Source: Tropicimonas sp. IMCC34043 (GTDB taxonomy: Bacteria; Pseudomonadota; Alphaproteobacteria; Rhodobacterales; Rhodobacteraceae). From it: 64,000 bases of DNA. The stretch's first letter is position 1. Each line of letters opens with the position of its first letter. The stretch is taken from contig NZ_QMEK01000001.1 of assembly GCF_003390845.1 (NCBI RefSeq), positions 1,736,001 to 1,800,000 of the forward strand. The letters run 5' to 3'. Below are positions 1-10,307 of this stretch, in pieces. A model generated the notes under the pieces. The model was not told the DNA's origin. It saw only the letters and a list, made by a program, of their open reading frames with translations, and did no database searches. Made by a program: the position numbers and the translations under genes.

Positions 1-251
1 TCTGATACGCGGGCCGCGGCGCGCGATCAGCCGCGATGCCGCCTCGCGACGACTGGCAAAGCGACCCTGGGGAGAGCGGAGGCGCAATCTGCCCGGGGCC
101 TTCTATGCCCATGGCGAAACGGAACGGCATCGCAGTGGCGCCAGGAAATCCACCGACCGCTCGGCCGGGAACGCCGCTCGCGGGTCAATGCGCGGGCCCT
201 GCGAATTCCCCTGTTCTGTCACAGCCGTCGAAAATCGCCAGTCAAACGCAC
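1..251. other. Left edge, no gene recognised
   Basis: About 250 bases at the window edge. A plus-strand frame stays open from base 1 to about 306, and minus-strand frames are also open, but GC-rich DNA gives such frames by chance. None of the translations shows a recognisable domain. It could hold the end of a gene lying outside the window. Confidence 0.3.
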
Positions 252-277
252 AAAAAACCGCGCGATCGCTCGCGCGG
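252..277 (-). terminator. Rho-independent terminator of rpmG
   Basis: On the minus strand an 8-bp stem (CCGCGCGA / TCGCGCGG, tetraloop GATC-type) is followed directly by six T residues. It lies 31 bases past the rpmG stop codon, so it most likely ends that transcript. Confidence 0.8.
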
Positions 278-307
278 CCCCGTCAATGCGGCCGGCATGG
301 CAAGATC

Positions 308-475
308 TTACTTGATCTTGCCTTCCTTGTAATCGACGTGCTTGCGAACGACAGGGTCGTATTTCCGCACGACCATCTTTTCGGTCATGGTACGCGCGTT
401 TTTCTTGGTCACATAGAAGTGGCCGGTGCCGGCGGACGAATTCAGCCGGATCTTGATTGTGGTCGGTTTCGCCAT
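308..475 (-). CDS. rpmG: 50S ribosomal protein L33
   Basis: A 55-residue basic protein beginning [11 protein letters not shown] and ending in GKIK. It carries the L33 pattern of a lysine-rich body with [10 protein letters not shown] and [10 protein letters not shown] segments. L33 binds 23S rRNA near the E site of the large subunit. The length is the usual one for the family. This form has no CxxC zinc-binding pairs, so it is the zinc-independent type. It stands alone, with a strong terminator 31 bases after the stop. It is easily missed because of its size. Confidence 0.93.
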   Translation of the reverse strand: MAKPTTIKIRLNSSAGTGHFYVTKKNARTMTEKMVVRKYDPVVRKHVDYKEGKIK

Positions 476-619
476 GATCGTCTCCTAATCCGGACGCAGC
501 CGCCCGTGAAATCTGAAGTTGGCGTTTTAAGCCGTGGCGAGGGGGTGTCAAGACCCTTCGCCAAGGCTACGGCCCCACAAGGGGGCCGCCGGGGGCCGCC
601 ATCCGGCCCCGCACACAGA

Positions 620-1336
620 TCAGGCAGCGCCGAGCGGCGCAAGGCCCATTCGTGCGTGGATCTCGTCGCGCTGCGCATCGCTCAGCTGCAACGCGGTCGC
701 AAGCCCGCGCAGATACTTGCGCTCGGCCTCGTTGTCGACGCGGATCGCGGCAAGCGAGGTCGAATAGACCTGTTCGCGCGCGGCCTCGCCGGTCTCGGCA
801 GCGAGGCTCTGGATATCGACCGGCTTCTTCAGTTCGGCAGCAACAAAGGCCTTTTCCTCATCGCCGGCGTCCTTCAGCCTGTCGAGGATCGCGGCCTGCT
901 CGTCGGGGTCGATCTGGCCGTCGGCCTTGGCGGCCATGATCATCGCCTTCAGCATCAGCTTGGCCTGCGCCTCCATGACCGGGCCGACAGGGGTCGAGCC
1001 GAACAGCGCGTCCATCATCTCGGCCGATTGTTTGGAGCCCGCTTCGGCGGCGCCGCGCATCGAGTTCATCAGGCTGCCAAGCCCTGCCGTCGTTGCCTCG
1101 GTCGCCTGGGCGGTCGCGGTGCCCATCTGGCCCAACATTTCCTTGACCTTGGCCGAGCCGCCGGGGACGCCGAACTGGTCGGCAAGTTGCCCGAGCTTTT
1201 CGGCGGTCGGGCTGTTGCCGGCGCCCTTCAGCATGTCCTGCATGCCGGCCATGCCGCCGGTCTTCTGAAACTTTTCATAGCCCTTGGTGGCAGCGATTCC
1301 GACGGCCACCGCGGCGAGTGCTTTCATGAAACTCAT
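620..1336 (-). CDS. DUF533 / TerB-like inner-membrane-associated protein
   Basis: A 238-residue protein. The start MSFMKALAAV was chosen because GGAGG sits just upstream on the minus strand. The N-terminus has a short alanine-rich hydrophobic stretch (about residues 5-18), and the middle is rich in Gly, Ala and Met. The C-terminal half (about 115-230) is helical, with the acidic motif KADGQIDPDEQ typical of DUF533 (YebE-like) and TerB-fold proteins. The family has no settled function. It is a single gene next to rpmG and the RNase P RNA. Family assignment is by motif only. Confidence 0.75.
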   Translation of the reverse strand: MSFMKALAAVAVGIAATKGYEKFQKTGGMAGMQDMLKGAGNSPTAEKLGQLADQFGVPGGSAKVKEMLGQMGTATAQATEATTAGLGSLMNSMRGAAEAGSKQSAEMMDALFGSTPVGPVMEAQAKLMLKAMIMAAKADGQIDPDEQAAILDRLKDAGDEEKAFVAAELKKPVDIQSLAAETGEAAREQVYSTSLAAIRVDNEAERKYLRGLATALQLSDAQRDEIHARMGLAPLGAA

Positions 1337-1422
1337 GGGTTCCTCCCTGAACACAATGCCGCAAGCCTATCAGATGTGGCGTGAGCGCAGAATAACGGCG
1401 AAGGGTCGCAGAGAAGAATATT

Positions 1423-1838
1423 GCGCGGACGGCCTGTAAGCCGGATTCTGTCCGGGAAGTCCGGCCCTGCGGCCGTTCTTCCCTGGATGACCATTCCTCT
1501 CGGCCCGCCGTTGCCGGCGGGCTCCAGCTGCCTACCCGACCTGCCTGGGGCTGAAGCGGCCCCGGGGACATGCCCCGCGGAGGTCCTATTCGGCATTGCT
1601 CCCGGTGGGGCTTGCCATGCCAGAGACGTTGCCGCCTCTGCGGTGGGCTCTTACCCCACCGTTTCACCCTTACCCCTCGCAGGTCCGCAGCGCGAACCTC
1701 GAAGGGCGGTCTGTTCTCTGTGGCGCTTTCCGTCGGGTTGCCCCGCCCGGGCGTTACCCGGCACCGTTGCCTCAGGGAGTCCGGACTTTCCTCGTCCCCG
1801 GCATTACACCGGGACCGCGGCCATCCAGCCATCCGCGC
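1423..1838 (-). ncRNA. rnpB: RNase P RNA (type A)
   Basis: The minus strand carries the conserved RNase P signature GAGGAAAGTCCGGACTCC near the 5' end (around 1780-1797) and ACAGAATCCGGCTTACAG near the 3' end (around 1434-1451). The two ends pair as an 11-bp P1 helix with one G-U pair, bases 1828-1838 against 1423-1433, which fixes a length of about 416 nt. The RNA is the catalytic part of the enzyme that trims tRNA 5' leaders. Open frames across it are not genes. Exact ends are inferred from P1 pairing. Confidence 0.95.
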
Positions 1839-1847
1839 CGCAGAGAT

Positions 1848-2630
1848 CTAGGAGCCGGGCGCGCCCGGGTCAACGGGAAAGCGTGTGGCAAGGTCACGGG
1901 CGATGGCGGCATCTGTCGCATCGAGCGGCCCCCGGCACCAGGGACGGAAGCGGGCGCGGAAGGCGGCAAGCAGCGCCGCAAAGGGCACGTCGGCCGGATA
2001 GCCGAAGTGGACAAGGTCTGCCTGCACCGCGTCGGGCGCCGTCATCGTGGCGGAAGGAGCGGCATCCTCGGGGGCACGGGCCCCCTCGTCCGCCGCGCTG
2101 GCCTGTGGCCAGCAGGCCAGGCCCTGCAGGGCGAGCCTGCCCCAGTCGAATCGCGGACCGGGGTCGGATTTTCGCAGCGGCGCCATGTCGGCATGCGCAA
2201 TCACGCCCTGCGGTGCGATCTGCCAGCGCCCCAGAAGATCGCCAAGCAGGCCTTCGAGCGCCGCCATCGCCGGTTCGGAAAACGGGCTTGCGCCGTCATT
2301 GTCGATCTCGATCCCGATCGAGCGGCTGTTGACATCGCCCTGCCCGCCCCAACTGCCGGCCCCGGCATGCCAGGCGCGGGCCGCCTCGTCGACAAGGTGC
2401 CAGCAGGTCCCGCTGCGGCCGATCAGAAAATGGCTCGATACCTCTGCGACCGGGTCGCAAAGCCGGTCGAGCGCCGCCTCGGCCGAGGTGAAGGCTGTGT
2501 AGTGCAGTACGATCAGGGTCGGGACCGCCCGATCCCGGCGCGGCCCGAAATTGGGCGAGCCGTGCCAGATCGGCTGGTTCACCGCCGCATGGTCCGGCAC
2601 AGGATCCCGGTCAAGGGATCTGGGTCGCAT
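1848..2630 (-). CDS. AmpD-type N-acetylmuramoyl-L-alanine amidase
   Basis: A 260-residue member of the amidase_2 (AmpD/PGRP) family, which cleaves the bond between N-acetylmuramic acid and the stem peptide in peptidoglycan recycling. The HGSPNFGPRR start region, VLHYTA (first zinc histidine), RAWHAGAG, RSIGIE, and AHADMAPLRKSDPGPRFDW (second histidine and zinc-ligand aspartate) are all present. No signal peptide is seen, as expected for the cytoplasmic AmpD form. The start chosen, ATG at 2630, overlaps the end of the upstream lipoprotein gene by 20 bases; a downstream GTG is also possible. It is the last gene of the gatC-gatA operon. Confidence 0.85.
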   Translation of the reverse strand: MRPRSLDRDPVPDHAAVNQPIWHGSPNFGPRRDRAVPTLIVLHYTAFTSAEAALDRLCDPVAEVSSHFLIGRSGTCWHLVDEAARAWHAGAGSWGGQGDVNSRSIGIEIDNDGASPFSEPAMAALEGLLGDLLGRWQIAPQGVIAHADMAPLRKSDPGPRFDWGRLALQGLACWPQASAADEGARAPEDAAPSATMTAPDAVQADLVHFGYPADVPFAALLAAFRARFRPWCRGPLDATDAAIARDLATRFPVDPGAPGS

Positions 2631-2859
2631 CCGAGAATTCGGACGGAACGCTTTCGGAGGCGTCATTGGCCGCGATGTCGGATTCGAGATCCGTCGCCGC
2701 CGCGGGCGGCAATGCCTGAAGCCCCGGCGCAGCAGAGTCGCAGGCGCCGAGCGCAAGCGGGCCGAGCAGCGCCGCAACCAGCAACAATGGCCGGCTGCGC
2801 ACAGCGCAACCGGCGGATTCGGCAAGGGGGCGAGAGTTTGCACGGAGAAACATCGGCAT
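2611..2859 (-). CDS. Small lipoprotein, function unknown
   Basis: An 82-residue protein starting MPMFLRAN, with AGGAAG placed correctly upstream. A basic N-terminus, a hydrophobic stretch (about residues 24-37) and the lipobox LGAC predict lipid attachment at the cysteine. The mature part is short, Ala- and Pro-rich, then acidic, without a recognised domain. Its 3' end overlaps the amidase start, so the two are probably co-translated. Real-gene status rests on the ribosome binding site, lipobox and operon fit. Confidence 0.6.
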   Translation of the reverse strand: MPMFLRANSRPLAESAGCAVRSRPLLLVAALLGPLALGACDSAAPGLQALPPAAATDLESDIAANDASESVPSEFSDATQIP

Positions 2860-2879
2860 CTTCCTGTCGGGGCCGCGAC

Positions 2880-3182
2880 TCAGCGGGCGGTTTTTACCAT
2901 CCAGCCCGGATAGACGGTCTTGCCGGTCTGGGCGACATAGGTGGGAAATTCGGCATCCGGACCCGGCGCCCCGGTGTATTCGGGCACATCCGAGGCGGCC
3001 CCCGATGCGCTGAGCTGCTTGGCCCGCTGTGCGCTGGCACTCAGTTTCGGCGTCCCGGCCGGCAGGGCAACTTTCTGATCGGCGGGGACCGGAGAACACC
3101 CTGACACCGCCAGGCCAAGGACCAGAGTGGCGGCCGCCGTCAGCAGAACGGCTGCGCCGCGTGGCGTCCGGGCGCTCATCAT
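2880..3182 (-). CDS. Small lipoprotein, function unknown
   Basis: A protein of about 100 residues starting MMSARTPRG. The signal peptide ends in the lipobox AVSGC, so lipid attachment is expected and the protein should be anchored to a membrane. The mature part is polar, with the motif [17 protein letters not shown], and ends KTAR. The start overlaps the gatA stop (ATGATGA), which indicates translational coupling; the second ATG at 3179 is equally possible. No known family was recognised. Confidence 0.65.
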   Translation of the reverse strand: MMSARTPRGAAVLLTAAATLVLGLAVSGCSPVPADQKVALPAGTPKLSASAQRAKQLSASGAASDVPEYTGAPGPDAEFPTYVAQTGKTVYPGWMVKTAR

Positions 3183-4672
3183 ATCCACCAATCCGTCGGA
3201 CGCGCCGTAAAGGCAGCCGCGGTTTCCAGCGAGTGTGCGATGTTCAGCAAGTCTGCTTCCTCCCATGGACGGCCGATGAGTTGCAACCCGAGTGGCAGCC
3301 CCTGCGCATCGAGCCCGGCGGGAACCGACACCCCGGGCAGGCCGGCGAGGTTCACTGTAACAGTGAAGACGTCGTTGAGATACATCTGTACCGGATCGGC
3401 ATCGGCCATTTCGCCCAGACCGAAGGCGGCTGAGGGCGTCGCAGGCGTCAGGATCGCGTCGACGCCGGCCTCGAAGGCCAGATCGAAGTCGCGCTTGATC
3501 AGCGTCCGCACCCGGCGCGCCCGGTTGTAATAGGCGTCATAGAACCCGGCCGAGAGCACATAGGTGCCGATCATGATCCGCCGCTGAACCTCGGCGCCAA
3601 AGCCCTCGGCGCGGGTCTTTTCGTACATCTCGGTAATGCCATCGCCCTGGGCGAGCTTGGCGCGATGGCCAAAGCGCACCCCGTCATAGCGCGCAAGGTT
3701 CGAGGACGCCTCGGCGGGGGCAATGACGTAATAGGCAGGCAGCGCGTATTTGGTGTGGGGCAGCGAGATATCGACGATCTTCGCACCCGCATCGCGCAGC
3801 ATCGCCGCACCGTCGTTCCAGAGCTTTTCGATCTCGGCCGGCGTGCCGTCGATCCGGTATTCCCGGGGGATGCCGATGGTCTTGCCACGGATGTCGCCGG
3901 TCAGCGCCGCCTCGAAATCGGGGACCGCCCGATCGGCCGAGGTCGAATCCTTCGGATCAAAGCCCGCCATGACGCCAAGCATGATGGCGGCGTCGCGCAC
4001 CGTCTTGGTCATCGGCCCGGCCTGATCGAGCGAGGAGGCGAAAGCGACGATACCCCAGCGCGAGCAGCGGCCATAGGTTGGCTTCAGGCCGGTGATGCCG
4101 GTCAGCGCGGCGGGCTGGCGGATCGAGCCGCCGGTATCGGTGCCGGTCGCAGCAAGGCAGAGGTCGGCTGCAACCGCGGCCGCAGAGCCCCCGGAAGAAC
4201 CGCCGGGCGTCAGCGGCGTCGCGTCGTCCTTGCGCCGCCAGGGATTGACCGCGTTGCCATAGACCGAGGTCTCGGTCGACGAGCCCATGGCGAATTCGTC
4301 CATGTTGAGCTTGCCAAGCATGACCGCGCCGGCCTGCCAGAGCCGCGTCGTGACGGTCGATTCGTATTCGGGGCGGAAGCCTTCGAGGATCCGCGAGGCA
4401 GCCTGTGAGGGCACACCCTGGGTGCAGAACAGGTCCTTGATGCCGATCGGTACGCCGCACATCGGGTTCTCGGCCCCGCCCTGGATCCGGGCATCGGCGG
4501 CCGCCGCCTGTTCCAATGCGATCTCGGGCGTCTTGTGCACGAAAGCGCCAAGCGCATCCGCCGCCTCGATCCGCGCGAGGCACGCCGCGGTCAGTTCGGT
4601 CGCCGTGAAGCTTCCGGCGCGCAGGCCGTCGCGGGCCTCGGCAATTGTCAGGCTGGACAGATCGGACATCAT
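3179..4672 (-). CDS. gatA: Asp-tRNA(Asn)/Glu-tRNA(Gln) amidotransferase subunit A
   Basis: A 497-residue amidase-signature enzyme that releases ammonia from glutamine for GatB to convert Glu-tRNA(Gln) or Asp-tRNA(Asn). The Ser-cisSer-Lys triad is visible: Lys79 in GIKDLF, the [10 protein letters not shown] loop, and the nucleophile serine in [11 protein letters not shown]. The length is normal. The start overlaps the gatC stop (ATGATGA), giving the usual gatC-gatA order. gatB is not in this window, as in many alphaproteobacteria where it is unlinked. Confidence 0.97.
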   Translation of the reverse strand: MMSDLSSLTIAEARDGLRAGSFTATELTAACLARIEAADALGAFVHKTPEIALEQAAAADARIQGGAENPMCGVPIGIKDLFCTQGVPSQAASRILEGFRPEYESTVTTRLWQAGAVMLGKLNMDEFAMGSSTETSVYGNAVNPWRRKDDATPLTPGGSSGGSAAAVAADLCLAATGTDTGGSIRQPAALTGITGLKPTYGRCSRWGIVAFASSLDQAGPMTKTVRDAAIMLGVMAGFDPKDSTSADRAVPDFEAALTGDIRGKTIGIPREYRIDGTPAEIEKLWNDGAAMLRDAGAKIVDISLPHTKYALPAYYVIAPAEASSNLARYDGVRFGHRAKLAQGDGITEMYEKTRAEGFGAEVQRRIMIGTYVLSAGFYDAYYNRARRVRTLIKRDFDLAFEAGVDAILTPATPSAAFGLGEMADADPVQMYLNDVFTVTVNLAGLPGVSVPAGLDAQGLPLGLQLIGRPWEEADLLNIAHSLETAAAFTARPTDWWI

Positions 4673-4956
4673 TCGACCACCTTCGGCACGGCAAAAAAGC
4701 CCTCGCGGGCGTCGGGCGCATTGGCCAGGACCTTGGCCTGACAGCCGCCGTCGGTGACCTCGTCGACGCGGCGCCTGAGCCGCATCGGTGTCACCGAGGT
4801 CATCGGCTCGACGCCCTCGACATCGACTTCGCCCAGCTGTTCGATAAAGCCGAGGATGGCATTGAATTCGCCCGCCAGCGCCGGCAGGTCCTGTTCCTCG
4901 ACCCGGATGCGGGCGAGCTTGGCGACGCGGCGCGCGGTTTCGATGTCGATGGACAT
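4669..4956 (-). CDS. gatC: Asp-tRNA(Asn)/Glu-tRNA(Gln) amidotransferase subunit C
   Basis: A 95-residue protein beginning [17 protein letters not shown]. It contains the GatC segments [11 protein letters not shown] and [10 protein letters not shown], and a C-terminal [14 protein letters not shown], which all match the family. GatC is a small helical belt that stabilises the GatA-GatB interface. It is the first gene of a minus-strand operon that continues with gatA, two lipoproteins and an AmpD-type amidase. Confidence 0.96.
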   Translation of the reverse strand: MSIDIETARRVAKLARIRVEEQDLPALAGEFNAILGFIEQLGEVDVEGVEPMTSVTPMRLRRRVDEVTDGGCQAKVLANAPDAREGFFAVPKVVE

Positions 4957-5044
4957 GGGGCCTCCGGGGGTCGTCGGGTGATCGGGTCGGGTTTATCGCC
5001 CGACTGCCCCGGCCGCAAGCGGATGCGCATGGGCCGCGGTCGAG

Positions 5045-5704
5045 TCAGGCGGGAACGGAGGCCAACCGGTGACGCCGCCAGACCTCGATCATCCAGCCCA
5101 GCATGATCCCGTTGAGGATGTGCCACAGGAAATGGGTGCCGAAAGGGAACACGCCACAGAGCGGCTGGTCGAGCGAGCGCAAGATCAGCGAGGCGACGAG
5201 GATCGCGGAACCGATGGCGAAGCCACGCGCGGTGTCGGGGGCGCGCGCGCGCAGACCTAGCGCATAGAGCACGATCAGCAGCGGGATCGGCCAGTAGACC
5301 GACGAGATCCGGAAGAACGGCAGGGCCGCGAAGACCGGCAGGGTCACTGCCACGAAGGGCACGAAGCCCAGCGTCGCCAGCAGCGCCCAGGGCGCCCGAA
5401 GCCCCACGAGGTCACGGTTGGTGGCGAAGAGGTAGACCAGAACGAAAACGCCGATCGGGACCATGTCGGCCCAGGATGCCCAGATCGTGGCATGGGTGTG
5501 AAACAGGTACGATCCGGTGCCGATCACGGCGAGGATGAGGCAGAGCACATGACCGATGCCAAAGGGCACGCCGCGCAGCCGGCGCCACATCACCAGCGCG
5601 GCGATCAGGAAGGCGGCATTGGTCACGGCATTCAGCGGCTCGGACCAATAGGCAAAATCGGTACGCTCGCAATAGCCGTCGACCTGCCGCATCAAGTCTT
5701 CCAT
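5045..5704 (-). CDS. Ceramidase-like (CREST family) membrane protein
   Basis: A 219-residue protein with about seven hydrophobic segments. The motifs GTGSYLFHTHATIWASWADMVPI (Ser-His-Asp set) and HFLWHILNG near the C-terminus (two histidines) match the alkaline ceramidase / CREST superfamily of membrane hydrolases, whose histidines and aspartate bind zinc. In bacteria the substrate is usually unknown; it could be an acylated amino lipid rather than ceramide. It is a single gene, divergent from the metallo-hydrolase at 5763. Confidence 0.75.
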   Translation of the reverse strand: MEDLMRQVDGYCERTDFAYWSEPLNAVTNAAFLIAALVMWRRLRGVPFGIGHVLCLILAVIGTGSYLFHTHATIWASWADMVPIGVFVLVYLFATNRDLVGLRAPWALLATLGFVPFVAVTLPVFAALPFFRISSVYWPIPLLIVLYALGLRARAPDTARGFAIGSAILVASLILRSLDQPLCGVFPFGTHFLWHILNGIMLGWMIEVWRRHRLASVPA

Positions 5705-5762
5705 TCGTGCCCCTCCGGATTACCTTGTCCCGAAGGTTTCAACGTTTCGCTGGGAGACTCAA

Positions 5763-6455
5763 ATGAAGATCACGTGGCTCGGGCATTCTGCCTTTCGCAT
5801 CGACATCGCGGATCAGGTCCTGCTGATCGATCCCTGGCTCGATGGCAACCCGGCCTTCCCGGCCGACCGCCGCGGCGAGGCCATTGCCGGTGTGACGGCG
5901 ATCCTGCTGACCCATGGCCATGGCGATCATGCCAGCGTCGCGGCCGCGCTGTCGGGCGAGACGGGCGTTTCCGTCTGTGCGATCCACGAGCTGGCGACGC
6001 GCCTCGGCCATGACGGGGTCGAGGTGGTGGGCTTCGGCAAGGGCGGCACGATCGCGCTGGGGGAGGTCCGGGTGACGATGGTGAACGCCACCCATTCCTC
6101 GAGCATCGACTTCACCGGCGGACGGCCGGAATATGCCGGATCGGCGGCCGGGTTCATGATCGCGGGCGAAGGCCATGTGATCTATGTCACCGGCGACACG
6201 GACGTGATGGCCGACATGGCGCTGTTCGGCGAGTTGCACAATCCCGACATCGGGATCCTGTGCTGCGGCGGGCATTATACCATGGACATGGAACGCGCGG
6301 CCTGGGCGGCGAAGAAGTTCTTCGACTTCAAGGTGGTGATCCCCTGCCATTACAAGACCTTCCCGATCCTCGCGCAATCGGCGCAGCCGCTGGTCGATGC
6401 GCTGCCCGGGATCGACGTGAAGACCCCCGAGGTGATGGAGGTGGTCGAGATCTGA
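5763..6455 (+). CDS. UPF0173-type metallo-beta-lactamase-fold hydrolase
   Basis: A 230-residue MBL-fold protein. The start MKITWLGHSAFRI is typical of the UPF0173/UlaG-like group. The zinc motif THGHGDHAS (HxHxDH) is intact. Later ligands are visible as NATHSS, VTGDTD and CCGGHYTM. The length and motifs fit the family, whose physiological substrate is not established. AAGTC-rich leader sequence precedes the start; the nearest terminator lies about 145 bases downstream. Confidence 0.85.
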   Translation: MKITWLGHSAFRIDIADQVLLIDPWLDGNPAFPADRRGEAIAGVTAILLTHGHGDHASVAAALSGETGVSVCAIHELATRLGHDGVEVVGFGKGGTIALGEVRVTMVNATHSSSIDFTGGRPEYAGSAAGFMIAGEGHVIYVTGDTDVMADMALFGELHNPDIGILCCGGHYTMDMERAAWAAKKFFDFKVVIPCHYKTFPILAQSAQPLVDALPGIDVKTPEVMEVVEI

Positions 6456-6599
6456 CAGCGCCCGGAGGCCAGGGCGCGGTCGCTCCCGCCCGTCCTTGGC
6501 GCCTTGCGGCGCCGCGTCCCGTTGGGCCGGGCACCAGCGGCGGGCGCGGAGTGGGATGTCCGGGGTTCGCGGATCAAGTGACGGGGGAAGGTGTGCTGA

Positions 6600-6640
6600 G
6601 AGGCGCTTGAGGGGCAAATGTGCCCTCAAGCGCCTTTTCG
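6600..6640 (+). terminator. Hairpin followed by T-run
   Basis: A near-perfect 15-bp stem (AGGCGCTTGAGGG... pairing with ...CCCTCAAGCGCCT, one bulge, small loop) runs directly into TTTT on the plus strand. It probably ends the transcript of the 5763 gene. Given the stem symmetry it may also act on the opposing DsrE-like gene. Confidence 0.7.
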
Positions 6641-6745
6641 ATTGTGATGCAAGCCTTCAGCGCCTCAAGGACGCCTTCGGCGCCGCGTGCCGCGGTGGCC
6701 GCACGCGGCCATCCTTGACCCGCTGCAGCCTCGCGTCAGGACGGA

Positions 6746-7192
6746 TCAGGGGCGCAGATAGGCATAGCCCTCGGCCTGAAGCTCCATCAGCCGCACCGCG
6801 CCCGAGGGCACGACTGTCGCCTCGGCGATCAGCGGCACGTCGGACTGCATCTGCTGCTGCATCGCCTGCACGGTGTTGAGGCAGGCCGAGAAGGTGATGT
6901 TGTCCATCTCGAGCGCCATCGTCTCGATCCGGTCCTTCACCGGCGAGGTATCTTCGCGCAGCATGTGCAGGCCGGGACCGTAGGTCACGATCTCGATCAC
7001 CACCTCCTGGCCGAGGTCGGCATAATGCTTGGCAATGTTGGCGGCGTTGTTCAGCGCCATGTTCATGGTCGAGACGTTTTCCTCGTCGACATGGATCGCG
7101 ACCTTGGCCGCTGGTTCGGCAAAGGCAAGCTGGGCGCTGAGGGCAAGGGCAGCAATTCCTGCGGCAAGACCGCGGGCGGCAAATCGGGACAT
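6746..7192 (-). CDS. Exported DsrE/DsrF-like protein
   Basis: A 148-residue protein starting MSRFAARG behind a good GGAGG site. It has a signal peptide (hydrophobic core about residues 8-24, cut after AFA). The mature part shows the DsrE/DsrF-like fold pattern KVAIHVDEEN, ALNNAANIAKHY, EIVTYGPGL and a single conserved-type cysteine in FSACLNTVQAM. Cytoplasmic DsrE proteins move sulfur on a cysteine. This one should act in the periplasm, where its role is unknown. Confidence 0.75.
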   Translation of the reverse strand: MSRFAARGLAAGIAALALSAQLAFAEPAAKVAIHVDEENVSTMNMALNNAANIAKHYADLGQEVVIEIVTYGPGLHMLREDTSPVKDRIETMALEMDNITFSACLNTVQAMQQQMQSDVPLIAEATVVPSGAVRLMELQAEGYAYLRP

Positions 7193-7249
7193 CGACTCCT
7201 CCAATACTAATATTCCGATATGTTACTCTAACCGCCGTTAGCGCTCGCG

Positions 7250-7717
7250 TCACCGGGTTTCGGGCCGGTCCCGCAGGGATGCGAAGAAGGCCTTCAGCAG
7301 TGCCTCGGCCTCGGCCTCGGCGATGCCGGGATAGACCTCGGGGACATGGTGGGCCTGCGGATGCGCGAAGATCCGCGGGCCCTGCGCCACGCCGCCCGAT
7401 TTCGGGTCGGCCGCACCATAGTAAAGCCGGGCGATGCGCGCGAATGAGATGACGGCCGCACAGGCCGGACAGGGTTCGAGCGTGACATAGAGCGCGTGGC
7501 CCGGCAGCCGTTCCGACCCAGCCGCGGCACAGGCGGCGCGGATCGCCAGGATCTCGGCGTGGGCGGTCGGATCGGACAGCTCGCGGGTGCGGTTGCCGGC
7601 GCGCGCCACCAGCCGGCCGGACGGATCGACAAGAGCCGCGCCGACCGGCACCTCGCCGCGGCCGGCGGCGGCGCGCGCCTCCTGCAGCGCGATCTCCATA
7701 TGCGAGGTGAACCCCAT
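7250..7717 (-). CDS. tadA: tRNA-specific adenosine deaminase
   Basis: A 155-residue cytidine/deoxycytidylate deaminase-fold protein. It carries the zinc-binding and proton-shuttle motif THAEILAI (His, Glu) and PCPACAAV (two cysteines). TadA converts the wobble adenosine of tRNA-Arg(ACG) to inosine. The start MGFTSHMEIAL was chosen because it gives the family length and the longer frame runs into rluB's upstream region. It is divergent from rluB, with 61 bases between the two starts. Confidence 0.9.
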   Translation of the reverse strand: MGFTSHMEIALQEARAAAGRGEVPVGAALVDPSGRLVARAGNRTRELSDPTAHAEILAIRAACAAAGSERLPGHALYVTLEPCPACAAVISFARIARLYYGAADPKSGGVAQGPRIFAHPQAHHVPEVYPGIAEAEAEALLKAFFASLRDRPETR

Positions 7718-7778
7718 GCCTTCCCCTGCCCCGGCGGCGGCGTCTTGGCAAGTCCGCCGGCAGGGCGTATCGGGGACC

Positions 7779-8576
7779 ATGATTGATGACATCCCCCCCA
7801 CGCCGCCTCCGGGCGACCGGATCGCCAAGGTGATCGCCCGCGCCGGCCGTGCCTCGCGCCGCGAGGCCGAGGCGATGATCGCGGCCGGCAGGGTCGCGGT
7901 GAACGGCGCCCGGATCACAAGTCCCGCGCTGAACGTCACCGCCGCCGACCGGATCACCGTCGATGGCCAGGCGCTGGCGGAAGCCGAGCCGCCGCGGCTC
8001 TGGCTCTATCACAAGCCGCTCGGGCTGGTGACCTCGGCGCGCGACGAAAAGGGGCGGCCGACGGTCTTTGCCGCACTTCCGCCCGAGATGCCGCGCGTGG
8101 TGTCGGTCGGCCGGCTCGACATCAACTCCGAAGGTCTTTTGCTGCTGACCAATGACGGGGCGGTCAAGCGGCGGATGGAATTGCCCTCGACGGGCTGGCT
8201 GCGGCGCTATCGGGTGCGGCTGCACGGATCGCCCGCGGACGCGGTCTTCGAGCCGCTGCGCAAGGGACTTGTGATCGATGGCGAGCGGTTTCAGCCGATG
8301 GGCGTAACGCTCGACCGCCAGCAGGGGTCCAACGCCTGGGTGACGATCAGCCTGCGCGAGGGCCGCAACCGCGAGATCCGGCGCGCGGTGGAGGCGGTCG
8401 GGCTGATCGTGAACCGGCTGATCCGGATCAGCTATGGCCCGTTCCAGCTGGGCGAGTTGAAGCCCGGCGAGGTCGAGGAGGTCAAGAGCCGGGTGCTGCG
8501 CGACCAGCTTGGGCTCGACAAGGATTTCGAGCCTGCGGCGGTGCCGAAGAAAAAGCCGGTGCGCCGGCGGAAATGA
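7779..8576 (+). CDS. rluB: 23S rRNA pseudouridine synthase B
   Basis: A 265-residue protein starting MIDDIPP. An N-terminal S4 RNA-binding domain (about 15-60, IAKVIARAGRASRREAE) is followed by the RsuA/RluB synthase core with the catalytic aspartate in VGRLDINSEGLLLLTNDG and the later motif EGRNREIRRAVEAVG. It isomerises a uridine in helix 89 of 23S rRNA. The C-terminus is basic (PKKKPVRRRK). It is close to the downstream MFS gene (16 bases) and may be co-transcribed with it. Confidence 0.92.
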   Translation: MIDDIPPTPPPGDRIAKVIARAGRASRREAEAMIAAGRVAVNGARITSPALNVTAADRITVDGQALAEAEPPRLWLYHKPLGLVTSARDEKGRPTVFAALPPEMPRVVSVGRLDINSEGLLLLTNDGAVKRRMELPSTGWLRRYRVRLHGSPADAVFEPLRKGLVIDGERFQPMGVTLDRQQGSNAWVTISLREGRNREIRRAVEAVGLIVNRLIRISYGPFQLGELKPGEVEEVKSRVLRDQLGLDKDFEPAAVPKKKPVRRRK

Positions 8577-8592
8577 GCGGCCGCCAAAGGCC

Positions 8593-10306
<1,714 letters not shown>

Positions 10307-10307
10307 C

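Noticed and set aside
1275-1832. Open frames across the RNase P RNA
   Set aside because: The RNA signature and closing helix explain this stretch; the frames have no protein features.
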